This document shows, piece by piece, positions 14,576-23,569 of a DNA stretch of 49,513 nt. The notes beneath the pieces were generated by a model that was given only the letters and a program-made list of their open reading frames with translations, searched no databases and was not told the DNA's origin. The DNA comes from Nitrososphaerales archaeon. Lineage in GTDB: Archaea > Thermoproteota > Nitrososphaeria > Nitrososphaerales > Gagatemarchaeaceae. The DNA is taken from assembly GCA_014874415.1 (NCBI GenBank), contig JACWAI010000091.1, forward strand, positions 1-49,513, written 5' to 3'. Position numbers and translations under genes: made by a program. Position 1 is the stretch's first letter; each line of letters starts with the position of its first letter.

Positions 14576-17407
14576 TTACTCCAAAAAGAATCCAGGCTTG
14601 GTGGGAAGCGCGTCCCTTGCCTTGTTGGCTGGGTCGCGGATGTCTTTCGCTCCTGCTCTCTGGACGACCACTTTGATGCCGAGCTCCTTTGACATGAAAC
14701 CAGACGCGTCCGACAGCGTCCTGAACTCGTCGAACCCCCTGTTCGACAGCAGCTTCGTCAGCATCTCGTCCCCGATTTCGTATGACAGCTTGAGTATCCT
14801 GCCCGGCTGGACCTTGAGCGCCGCGAACTTCTTGATCACCAGGCCCACGTTCTCGTCCTTCCTTTTGGCGGCGGCGAGCTCGTAGAAGAAGCTCTTCGCC
14901 TGGTCGGAGCAGACGTAGATGTTGAGCGTCGTCCTCGGGCCCTTGACGACCTTCAGGACGTTCCGGGCGTCCTCGATCACCCTGTTCATGACGGCCTCGG
15001 CCAGCTCGGCCCGTTCGTCGAGGGGGAAGTCTTTGGTCGATGGCCAGTCGGCCTGACAGACGAGCCCCTTCCCGCCCAGCTCGTGATTCAGCTCCTCCGC
15101 CATGAAGGGGGTGAAGGGCGACATCATCCTGACCCAGGCGCTGAAGACGTCTACCAGGGTCTGCTTCCTCGGCTTCTCGGTCCTGTGGATGTAGTACCTG
15201 ACGTCATTCCATAGGTCGAGGAAGATGGTGGCAGACGCACGCCGAATCTTCATCTCTTCCATCGCCTCGGTGGCGGTCAGTATCCTCCTGTGGACGGACG
15301 AAACAAGCCAGTGGTCCAGCGCGTCCGTCTCGCGGGCGGTCGCAGCCTTCAGGCTCTTCTTGACGAACGGGACCACGGACTCGACCTTTCCCTTGGCGTC
15401 CTGGGCCGACCTGTCCCTCCAGTCTGCGTCGTCCATCCCGTCAGCTGTGAGCGCGAGAGCAAGCCTGAACGGGTCGGCGCCATACTTCTCCAGCGCTCCT
15501 CTCCAGGTTACGAAGTTCCCCTTCGTCTTGCTCATCTTCTTCCCTTCGACGAGGATCATACCGTTGATCCCGAATCCTCTGGGCCACAGCTTCTCGGGGA
15601 AGAGGGCGGCGTGGTGGAACGCATAGAACGTCAGGTGGTTGGGGATCAGCTCCTTGGCCGAGTTGCGCAGGTCGACGGGGTACCAGTAAGAGAACTCGGC
15701 CCTGATGTCCTTCAGGCGCTTCTCGGTCGTTCCCGCCGCCTTCGCCACGTTCGCGGGGTTCCCTTTTCCCAGGAGGATGTAGTCCAGGGCGCCGGTGGTC
15801 AGGTTGTCCGGGCCTATCTTCTCGAGATTGACGAACTTGCTGATGCTATAGTAGGCCATGTAGATGGTCGAGTCGCTCAGGGTCTCCACTATCCAGTCCT
15901 TGTCCCATGGGAGCTTGGTCCCCATCCCCGAGCGCCTCGCACAGGGCCAGTCGTTCAGCCACTCGATGGTGGAGTAGAACCACTCCCGGGCGCCTTCCGG
16001 GAAGACCTTCGCCCTGTCTACGACCAGCCTCGCCTTCGCCTTCCAGGCCTGGTCCGAGTAGTTCAGGAACCACTGGTTCTCGAGGATCTTGACGTAGCAC
16101 CTCGTCCCGCAGCGGCAGACGACCCTCTCGGGGAGCTCGAACATCTTGCTCAGGCGCTCTGTCTTCGCTATCAGCTCCAGCGCCTTGGCCTTCGCCTCGA
16201 CCACGGTCAAGCCGGCTAGGGGCCCGGAGCTCTGCGAAAGGATTCCGCCGTGGAACTCGGCGCTGTAGACCTCCTCCGTGGCTGCCTCAAGGCGCGGGTC
16301 CAGGGAATCTGTGACCCCCAGCCTCTTCACGGCGTCGTCGGCGGGGACCTGAGAGTATCCCTTCACCGTAAGGATGGGTATGGGGACGATCTTGTCTGCG
16401 ATTTCCTTGACCTGCCTTCCCACCGGGACTCTCCCTTCCTGGATGTCACGGAGGGCCATCAGGTCGTAGGGCGCGTGGGCGGGGACGCTGTATACGACCC
16501 CCGTCGCCAGCGAACTGTCTACGAACTTCCCCGGGAGGATGGGGAGGGACTTGCCTGTCAGCGGGGCCATGGCGAACATTCCGACCAGGTCCGAGCCCTT
16601 GAACGACCGGACGGGGACGACGTCGTGCTTCTGCTCCGAAAGCTTCGTCAGAGCCGCCGAGCTCACGACCCAGAGCTCGTTGTCCACCCTCGCCTCGCTG
16701 TACTCGGCGTCGGGGTTGACCCAGACGTTGGTGGCGCCGTAGACGGTCTCCGGGCGCAGGGTGGCGGCCACGAGGGCGAACTCGCCGAGGTGGAACTTGA
16801 TCAGGTTGAACTCTTCTGGGGAGACCCCTTCACCTTCCATCCTGTCATGGTCCCCTGTGGGGCTCTTGTCGAAGGGGCACCACACGACGGGGTGTGTCCC
16901 CTGGACCACATATCCGAGCTCCCGGAGGTGGAGGTATTGCCACTCCACGAACTTCCTGAAGGCGGGGTCGACTGTCCTGAACTCGCGCCTCCAGTCGATG
17001 GAGAAGCCCGTGTCTTTCATTACCTGGCGGCTGACCTTGGTGTAGTAGGACGCGAGATACTCGGGGTCGACGAACTTCTCGACCTCTTCACGCGGGACAC
17101 CGTCGATCTCGATGAAGGCGCGCCTGACGACCGGGTCCCCCTGCTTCAGCCTCTGGCTCATCCCGACGATAGTCTTCCCGGTCCAGTGCCAGGCCCAGGG
17201 GAAGAGGACGTTGTACCCCTGGAGGCGCTTGAAGCGGGCGTAGAACTCGACCCGGGCGGCGGTGAACGCCGTCCCCACGTGCACGGCGGCGTTCATGTAG
17301 GGGAAGGGGACGGTCGCGAACACCTTCTTCTTGCCTTCGACCGGGTCTGGCTCGAAGGCGCGCTTCTCGCTCCACACCTTCAGCCAGTACTTTTCTCTGG
17401 TGGACAT
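14576..17407 (-). CDS. leuS: Leucyl-tRNA synthetase, archaeal type
   Basis: A 943-residue class I synthetase that charges tRNA-Leu. The HIGH-equivalent is in FPYMNAAVHVGTA (about residues 36-48), the editing CP1 domain occupies roughly 180-430, the KMSKS-equivalent is KKMSKTKGN (about 645), and the C-terminal half has the anticodon-binding helical domain plus an archaeal C-terminal extension. The ATG at 17407 (MSTREKYW) lies 4 bases after the alaS stop. The longer ATG frame beginning at 17446 would extend into alaS and is rejected. Co-transcribed with alaS. Confidence 0.95.
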   Translation of the reverse strand: MSTREKYWLKVWSEKRAFEPDPVEGKKKVFATVPFPYMNAAVHVGTAFTAARVEFYARFKRLQGYNVLFPWAWHWTGKTIVGMSQRLKQGDPVVRRAFIEIDGVPREEVEKFVDPEYLASYYTKVSRQVMKDTGFSIDWRREFRTVDPAFRKFVEWQYLHLRELGYVVQGTHPVVWCPFDKSPTGDHDRMEGEGVSPEEFNLIKFHLGEFALVAATLRPETVYGATNVWVNPDAEYSEARVDNELWVVSSAALTKLSEQKHDVVPVRSFKGSDLVGMFAMAPLTGKSLPILPGKFVDSSLATGVVYSVPAHAPYDLMALRDIQEGRVPVGRQVKEIADKIVPIPILTVKGYSQVPADDAVKRLGVTDSLDPRLEAATEEVYSAEFHGGILSQSSGPLAGLTVVEAKAKALELIAKTERLSKMFELPERVVCRCGTRCYVKILENQWFLNYSDQAWKAKARLVVDRAKVFPEGAREWFYSTIEWLNDWPCARRSGMGTKLPWDKDWIVETLSDSTIYMAYYSISKFVNLEKIGPDNLTTGALDYILLGKGNPANVAKAAGTTEKRLKDIRAEFSYWYPVDLRNSAKELIPNHLTFYAFHHAALFPEKLWPRGFGINGMILVEGKKMSKTKGNFVTWRGALEKYGADPFRLALALTADGMDDADWRDRSAQDAKGKVESVVPFVKKSLKAATARETDALDHWLVSSVHRRILTATEAMEEMKIRRASATIFLDLWNDVRYYIHRTEKPRKQTLVDVFSAWVRMMSPFTPFMAEELNHELGGKGLVCQADWPSTKDFPLDERAELAEAVMNRVIEDARNVLKVVKGPRTTLNIYVCSDQAKSFFYELAAAKRKDENVGLVIKKFAALKVQPGRILKLSYEIGDEMLTKLLSNRGFDEFRTLSDASGFMSKELGIKVVVQRAGAKDIRDPANKARDALPTKPGFFLE

Positions 17408-17411
17408 TCGC

Positions 17412-20159
17412 TCAACCCTGGGCCGCCGGCTCGAGCCTCTCGGCAAGGGACGCCGCCTCCTCGATCTTGTCGGTCATGGGCCCTCCTCCCTGGGCGAAGG
17501 TAGGGGACCCTCCCCCGGAGCCTCCCAGCACCGGGGCGAGCTTCTTGACTATTTCAGCCGCGGAATGGCCAGCGCCCCTCGCTTCCGAACCCACGAAGCA
17601 GATGATCCGGGCTGACTTGCCGGCCGTGAATATGGTGAGGTAAATCAGGGAGGGGTCCGATGACACGCTCTTCTGTCCCTGAGCAATAATCTGGTCCTCG
17701 CCCAGGGGAGGGTTCTTCGAGACGTAAAGCTTTGCCCCTTCGATCGTCTTGGCTCCAGACCCCACTCCGGCAGAGGATAGCTCCACCATGGCCTGGCCCA
17801 GGCTCTTCTCTCGGGCCCGGGCAGCTTCGAGCTCCCCAAGGATGGACTTCGCTACCTTGGGGAGGTTCCCCCTTTGGGTCCCGAGGACAGACGACAGCTC
17901 CCGCAGCTCCGAGTCCATCCTGTGCATGTACTCTATGGCCGCCTCCCCGGCCACGAACTCCAGGCGCTCGACCCCGTCCTGGACCCTCTCCGCCTTGGTA
18001 ATCTTGATGAGCCCGACCTCCCCGGTCGACCTGGCATGGGTGCCCCCGCACGCTTCGATGTCCCACCCCCCGATGTCGACCACCCTCACGAGCTTCCCGG
18101 GGACGACGCCCCCCTGGTAGAGCCTGAAGCCGTACTTCTTCTCCGCATCCTGCCTCGGCATGAAGGTGTTCCGCACCCGCAGGTCCTTCCTTACGATCTC
18201 GTTGGCGAGGTCCTCGATCTTCTGGACCTCGGCCTCGGTCAGATGCGAGAAGTGAGTGATGTCTATCCGGCCGTAGTCCTCCTCCTTGAAGGCTGAATGC
18301 TGCCAGACCCAGGGTCCCAGGACCTGGCGGGACGAGCCGTTGATGATGTGCGTGGCCGTGTGTATCTGGGTGACGCGCCTCCTCCTTCTGGGGTCGACGC
18401 GGCACTTCACCAGCGTCCCCGCTCTGGGGGGCTTCCCCTCGATCCTGTGCAGGACGACGTCCCCGTACTTCTCGATGTCCACCACTTTTGCTTCGCCGAT
18501 GGTGCCTCTGTCGGGCTCCTGACCGCCCCCTCGCGGATAGAAGACGGTCCTGTTCAGGACCACGTACCTGCCCTCGAAGACCTTCACCACCCTTGCCTGG
18601 AAGTCCATGGGCGCGCCTTCTTCGTAGTACCAGAGCTTCGTCGGGGGCACCTGCCTTGTGTCGAACTGAGGCGCTGGTTCCTCCACCTTCCTCGTGAGGT
18701 GCCTGGCTTGCACCTTCTCGTAGAAGCCTTCGGGGAGGCTCACCTTGGCGCCGGCTTCGATGAGCTGCTCGGGGGTCACGCCGTCGGAGTCGTAGAGCCT
18801 GACCAGGTCGTCGGTAGAGAGAGGCTTCCCCTCTGATGAGATGGAGGCGACGATCTTGGAGACCCTTTCGGAGGACGAGGAGAACCTCGACTCCTCCACC
18901 TCGAGGACCTTCGTCACGTCCGAGCGGTGCCCCTCTAGCTCGGGGTACATGCTTCTGAGCTGGTCGACGTGCCAGGAGACGAGGGTCGGTATGTCGAGCT
19001 TGAAGCCGAAGTAGTTGATGAAGTTCCGGGCCCTCCTGAAGACCATCCTGAGGTTGTAGCCGCCACCGGAGTTGCTCGGGAGCATGCCGTCGGCTATGGC
19101 GAAGAGCAGCGTCCTGGAGTGGTCGGCGATGGCGTACATGGCCTCAAGGGCGCCGAACTGCTTTGTGAGGTCGGAGACGCCGGCGCCCAGTGCCTTCGCT
19201 ATCTTGACCCTGGCTTCGTCGAGGTCCCGGTACTCGTCGAGGTTGATGTCACCGGCCAGGGCGGCGTACCTGCGGAAGAGGGCCTCGTCGTACTCGAGGC
19301 GGTTCTCCTCTTTCATCTTCTTGAGCACCGGGGCGAAGTAGGCATCGTAGGCTGTCGGGGTCCCCTGGCTGAGCCAGGTGAGGCGCTCCAGGCCCGCCCC
19401 CATGTCGACGACGCGCTCCTTCAGGGGGACGTACTTCTCGGGGCTCCCCTCGAAGGCCGTGAAGACGGCGTTGCCTGTCTCCAGGCCGCGGACGTTGTAC
19501 TGGAGGGAGTAGCCGAAGGCGCCGTATCCCATCCAGACGCCCTCGTCGAACGATATCTCCTCCTTCGGGATGCCGAACGTCTTGGTGAGGAGCTGGAAGT
19601 CGAGGTCGATTGTCCTGTCCTTCCAGTAACCCTCCCTGTTCGCCAGGGCCGTCTGGCCTATCATGCAGAACGAGGTCCCGTGCTTGCCGTTGACCCCCAC
19701 CGTGGGGACGTCGTTGAACCTCAGGCACATCTGAGGCACCACCAGGGGGTTGGTCGGGAGCTCGAAGACGACCTTCCCCCCTTCCACCCTCTGAAAGTCG
19801 ATGATCGAGGCGACTGTGAAGTAGAGGTCGGGCCTCCATCGGCTGACGACGGGGTACCTCTTGACGCTCGCGTGGCCGTTCTTCACGAAGAAGGACTCGA
19901 CCGCCTTCCAGGCCTCGACGTAGCTGAACCTCCTCGAGGTCGGGGGCCGCCCGATGAAGGTGTAGGGAGAGCAGGGCTGGTCGTCGCACCTCTTCCTTTC
20001 GGGGTCGAGGGTCCAGAAGTACTTCCCGCAGTTCTCGCACTTCTTCCTTACGAAGCCCTCGCGCTTGAAGAGGTCGACCAGATAGTAGCGCTTGTAGTCG
20101 GCCGAGAACTTCGCTCTCAGGGCGTCCTTCTTGTCATTCAATGGGGGATTTGCTTTCAC
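17412..20159 (-). CDS. alaS: Alanyl-tRNA synthetase
   Basis: A 915-residue class II synthetase that charges tRNA-Ala. In archaeal fashion it opens with a zinc-binding segment (KKCENCGKYFWTLDPERKRCDDQPC). The catalytic core follows (motif 2 region KRYPVVSRWRPDLYFTVASI; motif 3 around NLRMVFRRA). Then come the editing domain with HTATHIINGSSRQVLG and CGGTHA zinc ligands, and a DHHA1-like C-terminal domain with the glycine-rich GGSGGGSPTFAQGGG. Start chosen as GTG at 20159, because a TATA-like TTTATCTATAT ends at 20184-20174 on the minus strand, about 22 bases upstream. That predicts a leaderless alaS-leuS transcript. Confidence 0.95.
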   Translation of the reverse strand: MKANPPLNDKKDALRAKFSADYKRYYLVDLFKREGFVRKKCENCGKYFWTLDPERKRCDDQPCSPYTFIGRPPTSRRFSYVEAWKAVESFFVKNGHASVKRYPVVSRWRPDLYFTVASIIDFQRVEGGKVVFELPTNPLVVPQMCLRFNDVPTVGVNGKHGTSFCMIGQTALANREGYWKDRTIDLDFQLLTKTFGIPKEEISFDEGVWMGYGAFGYSLQYNVRGLETGNAVFTAFEGSPEKYVPLKERVVDMGAGLERLTWLSQGTPTAYDAYFAPVLKKMKEENRLEYDEALFRRYAALAGDINLDEYRDLDEARVKIAKALGAGVSDLTKQFGALEAMYAIADHSRTLLFAIADGMLPSNSGGGYNLRMVFRRARNFINYFGFKLDIPTLVSWHVDQLRSMYPELEGHRSDVTKVLEVEESRFSSSSERVSKIVASISSEGKPLSTDDLVRLYDSDGVTPEQLIEAGAKVSLPEGFYEKVQARHLTRKVEEPAPQFDTRQVPPTKLWYYEEGAPMDFQARVVKVFEGRYVVLNRTVFYPRGGGQEPDRGTIGEAKVVDIEKYGDVVLHRIEGKPPRAGTLVKCRVDPRRRRRVTQIHTATHIINGSSRQVLGPWVWQHSAFKEEDYGRIDITHFSHLTEAEVQKIEDLANEIVRKDLRVRNTFMPRQDAEKKYGFRLYQGGVVPGKLVRVVDIGGWDIEACGGTHARSTGEVGLIKITKAERVQDGVERLEFVAGEAAIEYMHRMDSELRELSSVLGTQRGNLPKVAKSILGELEAARAREKSLGQAMVELSSAGVGSGAKTIEGAKLYVSKNPPLGEDQIIAQGQKSVSSDPSLIYLTIFTAGKSARIICFVGSEARGAGHSAAEIVKKLAPVLGGSGGGSPTFAQGGGPMTDKIEEAASLAERLEPAAQG

Positions 20160-20173
20160 GAGTCCTTGGCCTG

Positions 20174-20184
20174 ATATAGATAAA
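20174..20184 (-). promoter_or_regulatory. TATA box of the alaS-leuS operon
   Basis: Minus-strand TTTATCTATAT, centred about 20 bases before the GTG at 20159. It rules out an ATG/other start further upstream at 20225, which would lie before the promoter. Confidence 0.55.
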
Positions 20185-20264
20185 CATGGGACGGACCTCT
20201 GGGAAGATTGATTCAGTCCCGGCAACTCTTAAACGGCAATGAGGCGTGGTGATTTCCGACTGGA

Positions 20265-20738
20265 ATGTCCGAAGTCACCATACGACGGGCCCGGGAAGGC
20301 GAGCTTGAAGTTATCAAGAAACTGTCGGTCAAGCAGACGCTCCTTGAGCTCGACGAGTATGAGCGCCAGGAGAAGGAGCGCATCGAGGAGGACGACATGA
20401 AGCGGCTGGACGTGTTCTTCAGGAAAGCGGGGAACGAGTTCTACGTCGCCGAGGCAGGGAAGAAAGGAGAGATGGCCGGATACGTGTGGTTCGGTGTTTC
20501 AGAGAGGCCCTTCAGCGGCATGAAGATAGGTTGGATATACGACATCGAGGTCCTGCCTTCTTACAGGGGAAAGGGGGTCGGTGAGGCGCTGATGACGTAC
20601 GCGTTGAAGGTGAGCAGGGAGCGCGGGTTCGGCCAGGCAGGGCTCATGGTGAACTCGAAGAACAAGGTCGCGCTGTCCCTCTATGAGAAGCTAGGATTCA
20701 GGACGGAGCATATGATCATGACGAGGCAAGAGGGATAG
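20265..20738 (+). CDS. GNAT-family N-acetyltransferase (RimI-like)
   Basis: A 157-residue acetyltransferase. The acetyl-CoA loop is in [16 protein letters not shown] (about residues 97-112), preceded by the strand IGWIYDIEV and followed by a [16 protein letters not shown] motif near 126-141, typical of GNAT motifs A and B. The N-terminus contains a very charged helix ([19 protein letters not shown]). Substrate unknown; N-terminal protein or tRNA-related acetylation is possible. Divergent from alaS. ATG at 20265; a TATA-like CTCTTAAAC at about 20225-20233 is 32-36 bases upstream. Confidence 0.85.
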   Translation: MSEVTIRRAREGELEVIKKLSVKQTLLELDEYERQEKERIEEDDMKRLDVFFRKAGNEFYVAEAGKKGEMAGYVWFGVSERPFSGMKIGWIYDIEVLPSYRGKGVGEALMTYALKVSRERGFGQAGLMVNSKNKVALSLYEKLGFRTEHMIMTRQEG

Positions 20739-20758
20739 CACCTCTCACCGTCAAAAAG

Positions 20759-20765
20759 TTATATA
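20759..20765 (+). promoter_or_regulatory. TATA box of rpl12
   Basis: TTATATA about 35 bases upstream of the rpl12 ATG, leaving a leader of roughly ten bases. This is rpl12's own promoter, needed because the gene is inverted relative to the other stalk genes. Confidence 0.65.
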
Positions 20766-20796
20766 CGGAACGGAGACCGCCTGCCTGCGAATTAAC

Positions 20797-21099
20797 ATGG
20801 AGTACGTTTACGCTGCTCTCCTGCTTCACAAGCTGGGGAAGCCTGTCAGCGAAGAGAACCTGACCAGCGTGGTCAAGGCGACGGGCGCGGCCCCCGATGA
20901 AGTGAAGATCAAGGCTCTCGCCTCCGCCCTCAGCGAGGTAAACATCGACGAGGCTCTGAAGAACGCGGCCACCATGGCTGCCGCGCCTGCGGCCGCTGCG
21001 GCTCCGGGAGCCACGGCTGCGAAGGCGGAAGAGAAGCCCAAGGAAGAGGAGAAAAAGGAAGAAGAGGCTCTACAGGGTCTCGCTTCGCTCTTCGGCTGA
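20797..21099 (+). CDS. rpl12: Ribosomal protein L12 (P1 stalk protein)
   Basis: A 100-residue archaeal P1/L12 protein. It has an N-terminal dimerisation helix bundle ([22 protein letters not shown]), an alanine-rich hinge (about 65-80), an acidic lysine/glutamate segment, and the factor-recruiting C-terminal peptide LQGLASLFG. It forms dimers on L10/P0 and recruits translational GTPases. It is convergent with rpl10, 15 bases from its stop, and on the opposite strand from rpl10-rpl1-rpl11. In most archaea it follows rpl10 in the same direction, so the orientation here is unusual. Confidence 0.95.
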   Translation: MEYVYAALLLHKLGKPVSEENLTSVVKATGAAPDEVKIKALASALSEVNIDEALKNAATMAAAPAAAAAPGATAAKAEEKPKEEEKKEEEALQGLASLFG

Positions 21100-21114
21100 G
21101 AGATACAGCTTTTC

Positions 21115-21993
21115 TTATTCGGTCAGGCCCTTCTTCTTAGCCTCGGCTGTGAGTGCCGCTGCTTGGGCTTCGGCCTTTCCAAGGATCATGGGAGCCGACT
21201 CCTTTGTGACGAACCCTGCTTCCACGGCCAAGCTCAACGCCTCTCTGTATGCCTTCGCGAGTACCTCGGGCGCCGTCTCCTTGGTGACGTAGCCAATGAG
21301 GATGGCTAAACCCCTCGACGAAGAGTAGGCGTCCAGGAGGCTCTGCCTGTACTTCTCAAGGTCGATGGCGACCAGGTCACCAGCGTAGATGAGGCCGTCC
21401 TCGTAGGCAAGGGCGATGCTTAGCCCAGCGCGTATGGGCTTGATGTTCAGCTTAGAGAGCAGGCTTGCTAACTTCGGGGTGACTTCGGCGCCCTTCTTCA
21501 GCGCCACCGAGTCCCTGTTCACCCAGATGCTCCCCCCCTCTATCTTGGTCTGTATGCCGGCCTCCCTGAACTCGCTCAGCACCGGGCCGGCCGGGAGGCT
21601 GGTGTTGCCTGCTGGTACGATTATGTCATTTGGAGCCTTGTCCCCTGCCCTCGCGTGGAGGTAGACGTGGCTCTTGTCGAGGGTGAGGAAGAGCTTGAAC
21701 GGGTCGTAGGTGGAAAAGATGAGGGCGTTCTGGCCTGTCAGGTGCGAAAGCAGCTGGTCGGCGTTCTTGATCCCAGCCGCCTGGAGGCCGAGTATGGCGA
21801 GCTTGTTCTTGACGACGAAGACCTCGGCGTGCCCCCTCAGGGCCTTGCGGACGGCCATGAGCTGGGTCGACCTCACCTTCGACAGGTTTGTGACAGCGAG
21901 GACGGGATACTTCTTGGCCAGCCCGGTGACTCGCTCTACGGTCTCGGCCTTCTTCGGGTTGTGCTTCTTCTGGACCTGGACGGTCTCGCTCAT
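21115..21993 (-). CDS. rpl10: Ribosomal protein L10 (P0 stalk base), lacking the usual acidic C-tail
   Basis: A 292-residue P0 homologue that anchors the stalk to 23S rRNA and binds L12 dimers. The N-terminal L10 domain (residues 1-110, with VTNLSKVRSTQLMAVRKALRG) and the archaeal insert are clear. The helical spine (KYRQSLLDAYSSSRGLAILIGYVTKETAPEVLAKAYREALSLAVEAGF), with repeated L12-binding helices, follows. The protein ends AAALTAEAKKKGLTE, without the acidic hinge and terminal GLSALFG-like peptide seen in most archaeal P0 proteins. It is directly joined to rpl1 (TAG of rpl1 followed by ATG). The start ATG at 21993 is certain from this junction. Confidence 0.93.
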   Translation of the reverse strand: MSETVQVQKKHNPKKAETVERVTGLAKKYPVLAVTNLSKVRSTQLMAVRKALRGHAEVFVVKNKLAILGLQAAGIKNADQLLSHLTGQNALIFSTYDPFKLFLTLDKSHVYLHARAGDKAPNDIIVPAGNTSLPAGPVLSEFREAGIQTKIEGGSIWVNRDSVALKKGAEVTPKLASLLSKLNIKPIRAGLSIALAYEDGLIYAGDLVAIDLEKYRQSLLDAYSSSRGLAILIGYVTKETAPEVLAKAYREALSLAVEAGFVTKESAPMILGKAEAQAAALTAEAKKKGLTE

Positions 21994-22644
21994 CTAGTCC
22001 ACCGCCTGCTTCGCCGGCTTCCCCATCGTCGTCTTGACCATTATCGTCCTGATGTTCTTGTCTCCGTTCGGGAGCTTCTTGGCGACGGCGTTCACCACGG
22101 CCACTATGTTGTCGGCCAGCTCCGGCTCCGTCAGCTTGCTGTCCCCGACCTTGGCCATCACTCCGAGGGACCCTCTGCTGCGGACACGGACAGCCGTCCG
22201 CATCCTGTTGATCATCGCCTCTATGGGGGAGTTCGGAGGCACCGGGGTCGGTATCTTCCCCTTCGGGCCCAGCGCCTGGCCGAGGACCTTGCCTACCCTG
22301 GGCATGAGGGCCGTGTCGGCGAGGAAGAAGTCGTAGGAGCGGGCCAGCTTCTTGGCGTCCCTCTTGCTCCCGCCGTAGTTCTCGAGCTGGGAAGGGTCCA
22401 TGACAAGGTTGGCCTTCGCGTTCTTCGCCCTCACAGCCAGGTCCCCCCCGCCTATGAAGCAGAGCTTCGCCTGCTTGGACATCGGGTGGGGGAGGTAGAC
22501 TATCTCGTTTATGTTGAGGTCGGTCTTCTTGGGGTCTACTTCCTTCAGCGAGATCATTACTTCAACGGACTGTGTGAACTTCGCTTCCTTTGCCTGTTCC
22601 TTTCCCTTCTTTGCGAGTTCGGCGAGCTGCTGGTTGGAAAGCAT
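21994..22644 (-). CDS. rpl1: Ribosomal protein L1
   Basis: A 216-residue L1, which binds 23S rRNA helix 76-78 at the mobile L1 stalk and is often an autogenous regulator of its own mRNA in archaea. The conserved LGPKGKIPTPVPPNSP loop and the domain II segment ADTALMPRVGKVLG are present. The ATG at 22644 is separated from rpl11 by 87 bases, which contain a minus-strand TATA-like CTTTTAACC (about 22683-22692). So rpl1-rpl10 may have its own promoter and a short leader. Confidence 0.95.
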   Translation of the reverse strand: MLSNQQLAELAKKGKEQAKEAKFTQSVEVMISLKEVDPKKTDLNINEIVYLPHPMSKQAKLCFIGGGDLAVRAKNAKANLVMDPSQLENYGGSKRDAKKLARSYDFFLADTALMPRVGKVLGQALGPKGKIPTPVPPNSPIEAMINRMRTAVRVRSRGSLGVMAKVGDSKLTEPELADNIVAVVNAVAKKLPNGDKNIRTIMVKTTMGKPAKQAVD

Positions 22645-22731
22645 ACACTCTTCACGAATTCCTTGCCGAGCCTTCTTACATCGGTTAAAAGCCTTCTGCC
22701 TTCAATTTCCGTTTTCCGAGGGGATGAGACG

Positions 22732-23214
22732 CTATTGTAGCTTCGAGTCCCACTTTCCGGCGTCTATCTCTTTCATGAGCTCCCTGGCGTCCTTCCCTTC
22801 GACCTTGACCCCCATGCTGACGCAGCTCCCCACGACCTCCTTGACGGCTGAGCGGACGCTGGCGGCGTAGGAGCCTGAGATCTTGCTCTTGGCTATGGTG
22901 ACCACCTTGTCCATGGTCAGGTCACCGGCGAACTCGAGGTTCGGTTTGCCCGACCCCTTGGGTATCCCTGACTCTTTAGCCACAAGGGCCGAGGTGGTCG
23001 GGGTCCCGACCGAGATCACGAACTGCTTGGTCTCCGAGTCGACCTCCACCTTCACGGGGACGCGCATCCCCTTGAAATCCCCGGTCTGCTTGTTGATCTC
23101 GTTGACTATGCCTAGGACGTTGACCCCCAGCGGCCCCAGCGCCGGACCCAATGGAGGACCTGCGCTAGCTTCTCCGCCAGTTACCAGGACGTTGATAATC
23201 TTCTTTTCACCCAT
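22732..23214 (-). CDS. rpl11: Ribosomal protein L11
   Basis: A 160-residue L11, binding the GTPase-associated centre of 23S rRNA. The N-terminal GGEASAGPPLGPALGPLGVNV signature and the C-terminal RNA-binding domain (SGIPKGSGKPNLEFAGDLTMDKVVTIAKSK) are intact. Start ATG at 23214. A TATA-like TTAAATA on the minus strand (23255-23261) lies about 44 bases upstream, implying a leader of some 18-20 bases. It heads the rpl11-rpl1-rpl10 group, but spt5 and secE, usually just upstream in archaea, lie 5.6 and 8.6 kb away. Confidence 0.95.
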   Translation of the reverse strand: MGEKKIINVLVTGGEASAGPPLGPALGPLGVNVLGIVNEINKQTGDFKGMRVPVKVEVDSETKQFVISVGTPTTSALVAKESGIPKGSGKPNLEFAGDLTMDKVVTIAKSKISGSYAASVRSAVKEVVGSCVSMGVKVEGKDARELMKEIDAGKWDSKLQ

Positions 23215-23339
23215 CTCAGGTCGCTTCTTGGGTTGGCCCGCCGGCTCTCGACTGTATTTAAGGACGATTCGAATCTAGTGAGGGTAATCGGGCCCTTGCG
23301 TTACCTTCAGCTCCCCTCTCCGCCTGTCGGCTCGGACAA

Positions 23340-23471
23340 TCACCGCTCGACGCTGGCGACGTGCCTGAGACAGTCCTCGATGGTCCTTGGCCCACCTTTC
23401 GGCCTCCTGCTCAGAGCGTTGCCGTCCAGGCTCCCGCATAGCTTCAGGAGCTCCCTTCGGGAATGATTCAT
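23340..23471 (-). pseudogene. Short DinB-like remnant (43 residues)
   Basis: On the minus strand an ATG at 23471 opens a 43-residue frame: a helix ending RRELLKLCGSLDGNALSRR, then GGPRTIEDCLRHVASVER before a TGA. This resembles the first two helices of DinB-like four-helix-bundle proteins, where R-x-I-x-D-x-L-x-H-x-A-x-x-E-R-W-Y is common. The stop falls exactly where the conserved tryptophan codon would be. The following sequence in frame gives only LSEPTGGEGS before another stop, and nothing further downstream looks like the rest of the fold. The remainder of 23215-23569 contains only the rpl11 promoter region and no other supportable gene. Confidence 0.4.
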
Positions 23472-23569
23472 CAGACTGAGGGTTCCCTCGACGTCCTAGG
23501 GGGGTGACAGGGAGGACCTCTGACCAGAAGATAATCTGACATGTTTCCACCACCTTCAAGCGTCTGAGG

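Noticed and set aside
16250-17503. Long plus-strand open frame of 417 codons
   Set aside because: It is antisense to leuS and an artefact of GC-rich codon use; the leuS frame contains all synthetase motifs.
18969-20174. Long plus-strand open frame of 401 codons
   Set aside because: Antisense shadow of alaS with valine/glutamate/leucine-biased composition and no recognisable domain.
21655-22740. Long plus-strand open frame opposite rpl1 and rpl10
   Set aside because: The minus-strand frames are unambiguous ribosomal proteins; the plus frame is a shadow.
23275-23559. 94-codon minus-strand frame over the DinB-like remnant
   Set aside because: Its product is a low-complexity arginine/glutamate-rich string, whereas another frame over the same DNA has helix-like DinB similarity.
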